Below are positions 22,027-22,418 of a stretch of 22,418 bases of DNA, piece by piece (the first letter of the stretch is position 1; the number at the start of each line of letters is the position of its first letter). Under the pieces are notes generated by a model. That model did no database searches and had not been told where the DNA came from. It saw only the letters and a program-made list of their open reading frames with translations. The position numbers and the translations under genes were made by a program. Source of the DNA: Collinsella sp. AF02-46-1. Its GTDB lineage: Bacteria > Actinomycetota > Coriobacteriia > Coriobacteriales > Coriobacteriaceae. The stretch spans positions 1 to 22,418 of the forward strand of contig CAKXKM010000028.1 in NCBI GenBank assembly GCA_934876235.1, in the 5' to 3' direction.

Positions 22027-22418
22027 ATGATTAAAGAGCTTTGCCACGACGAGGCTATCCTGTCCCAGCGTTGCGAGGTTGCGACCGTCGAGGACGAGTC
22101 GGTTGCTCAGGACCTGATCGATACCATCAAGTCGCTCGATGATGCCGGCTGCTTGGCCGCCAACCAGATCGGCGTTACCAAGAAGGTCTGCGTCTACCTG
22201 GACGACGCCGGCGAGCCCCACGTGCTCTACAACCCCCGTCTGGTGTTTGGCCTGGGCGCCAGCAAGATGGAGGAGAGCTGCCTGACGCACGAGGAGGTCA
22301 CCAAGTCCACGCGCTATATCAAGTGCAAGGTTGCCTTTGACCAGATCGTCGATGGCAAGATGCGCGAGCGCAAGCAGGACTTTGTGGGCTTCGAGGCGCA
22401 GATGGTCCAGCATATGAT
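22027..22418 (+). CDS. Peptide-deformylase-like protein (partial, 3' end outside the window)
   Basis: 130 codons are present, starting at an ATG with TGGAGGAA upstream. The deformylase fold is recognised from three motifs in order: GCLAANQIG (motif 1, normally GxGLAAxQ), EESCLTHE (motif 2, normally EGCLS; the metal-ligand Cys is kept) and MVQHMI at the window end (motif 3, normally QHExDH). Deformylases remove the formyl group from nascent N-termini, using two His and one Cys as Fe2+ ligands and the Glu as catalyst. Here the Glu is Met and the motif 2 Gly is Ser, so the protein may be an inactive or altered paralogue rather than the essential enzyme. Confidence 0.8.
   Translation, partial: MIKELCHDEAILSQRCEVATVEDESVAQDLIDTIKSLDDAGCLAANQIGVTKKVCVYLDDAGEPHVLYNPRLVFGLGASKMEESCLTHEEVTKSTRYIKCKVAFDQIVDGKMRERKQDFVGFEAQMVQHM

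Overview
The window looks like a chromosomal segment of a high-GC (about 60 % by eye) Gram-positive gut actinobacterium. Collinsella (Coriobacteriia) is the best guess. The reasons are the gene repertoire, strong AGGAGG-type ribosome binding sites, LAxTG-type cell-wall sorting signals and short palindromes built on a GGGACAGG/GGGACGG core. That assignment is recognition and inference; no 16S or other marker is present.

Layout. (1) 1-7487, all on the minus strand: the start of an unknown gene, the tRNA methyltransferase trmL, a COG0523/CobW-type GTPase, a flavin oxidoreductase plus an ArsC/Spx-like protein in one unit, then two related cyclic-di-GMP signalling proteins (GGDEF-PAS-degenerate GGDEF, and the same architecture extended by another GGDEF-like domain and an intact EAL domain). 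(2) 7812-8681 (+): a patatin-like lipase, divergent from the c-di-GMP genes. (3) 8783-10816 (-): a thiamine salvage operon, TPP riboswitch, intrinsic terminator, thiM, an MTH1187/YkoF-type thiamine-binding protein and thiE, with 3-4 nt junctions. (4) 10983-15544 (+): a HAD phosphatase and LysR regulator pair, a MetE-C-like (YxjG/YxjH-type) methyltransferase preceded by a candidate LysR box, and a UraA-type uracil permease. (5) 15605-16270 (-): an alpha/beta-hydrolase esterase, convergent with uraA and sharing a bidirectional terminator. (6) 16478-20312 (-): two tandem paralogous secreted beta-repeat proteins (carbohydrate-binding-domain type) with long signal peptides and C-terminal LAATG sorting signals. 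(7) 20520-21833 (-): an AzgA-type purine permease. (8) 22027 to the end (+): a peptide-deformylase-like protein running off the window.

Most notable: the two surface proteins arose by duplication of a unit that also carried the permease terminator and the last 14 codons plus stop of the permease gene, leaving a 45-bp permease scar between the copies. Two short GGGAC-core palindromes sit exactly at the 3' ends of trmL and the CobW gene, where they act as plausible terminators; one even overlaps the trmL stop codon. A 94-bp element with perfect 27-bp inverted arms lies between the divergent thi and HAD promoters. Several enzymes lack expected catalytic residues (ArsC-like Cys to Ser, deformylase-like Glu to Met, degenerate GGDEF sites). 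I see no tRNA, rRNA, CRISPR array, transposase or phage genes.
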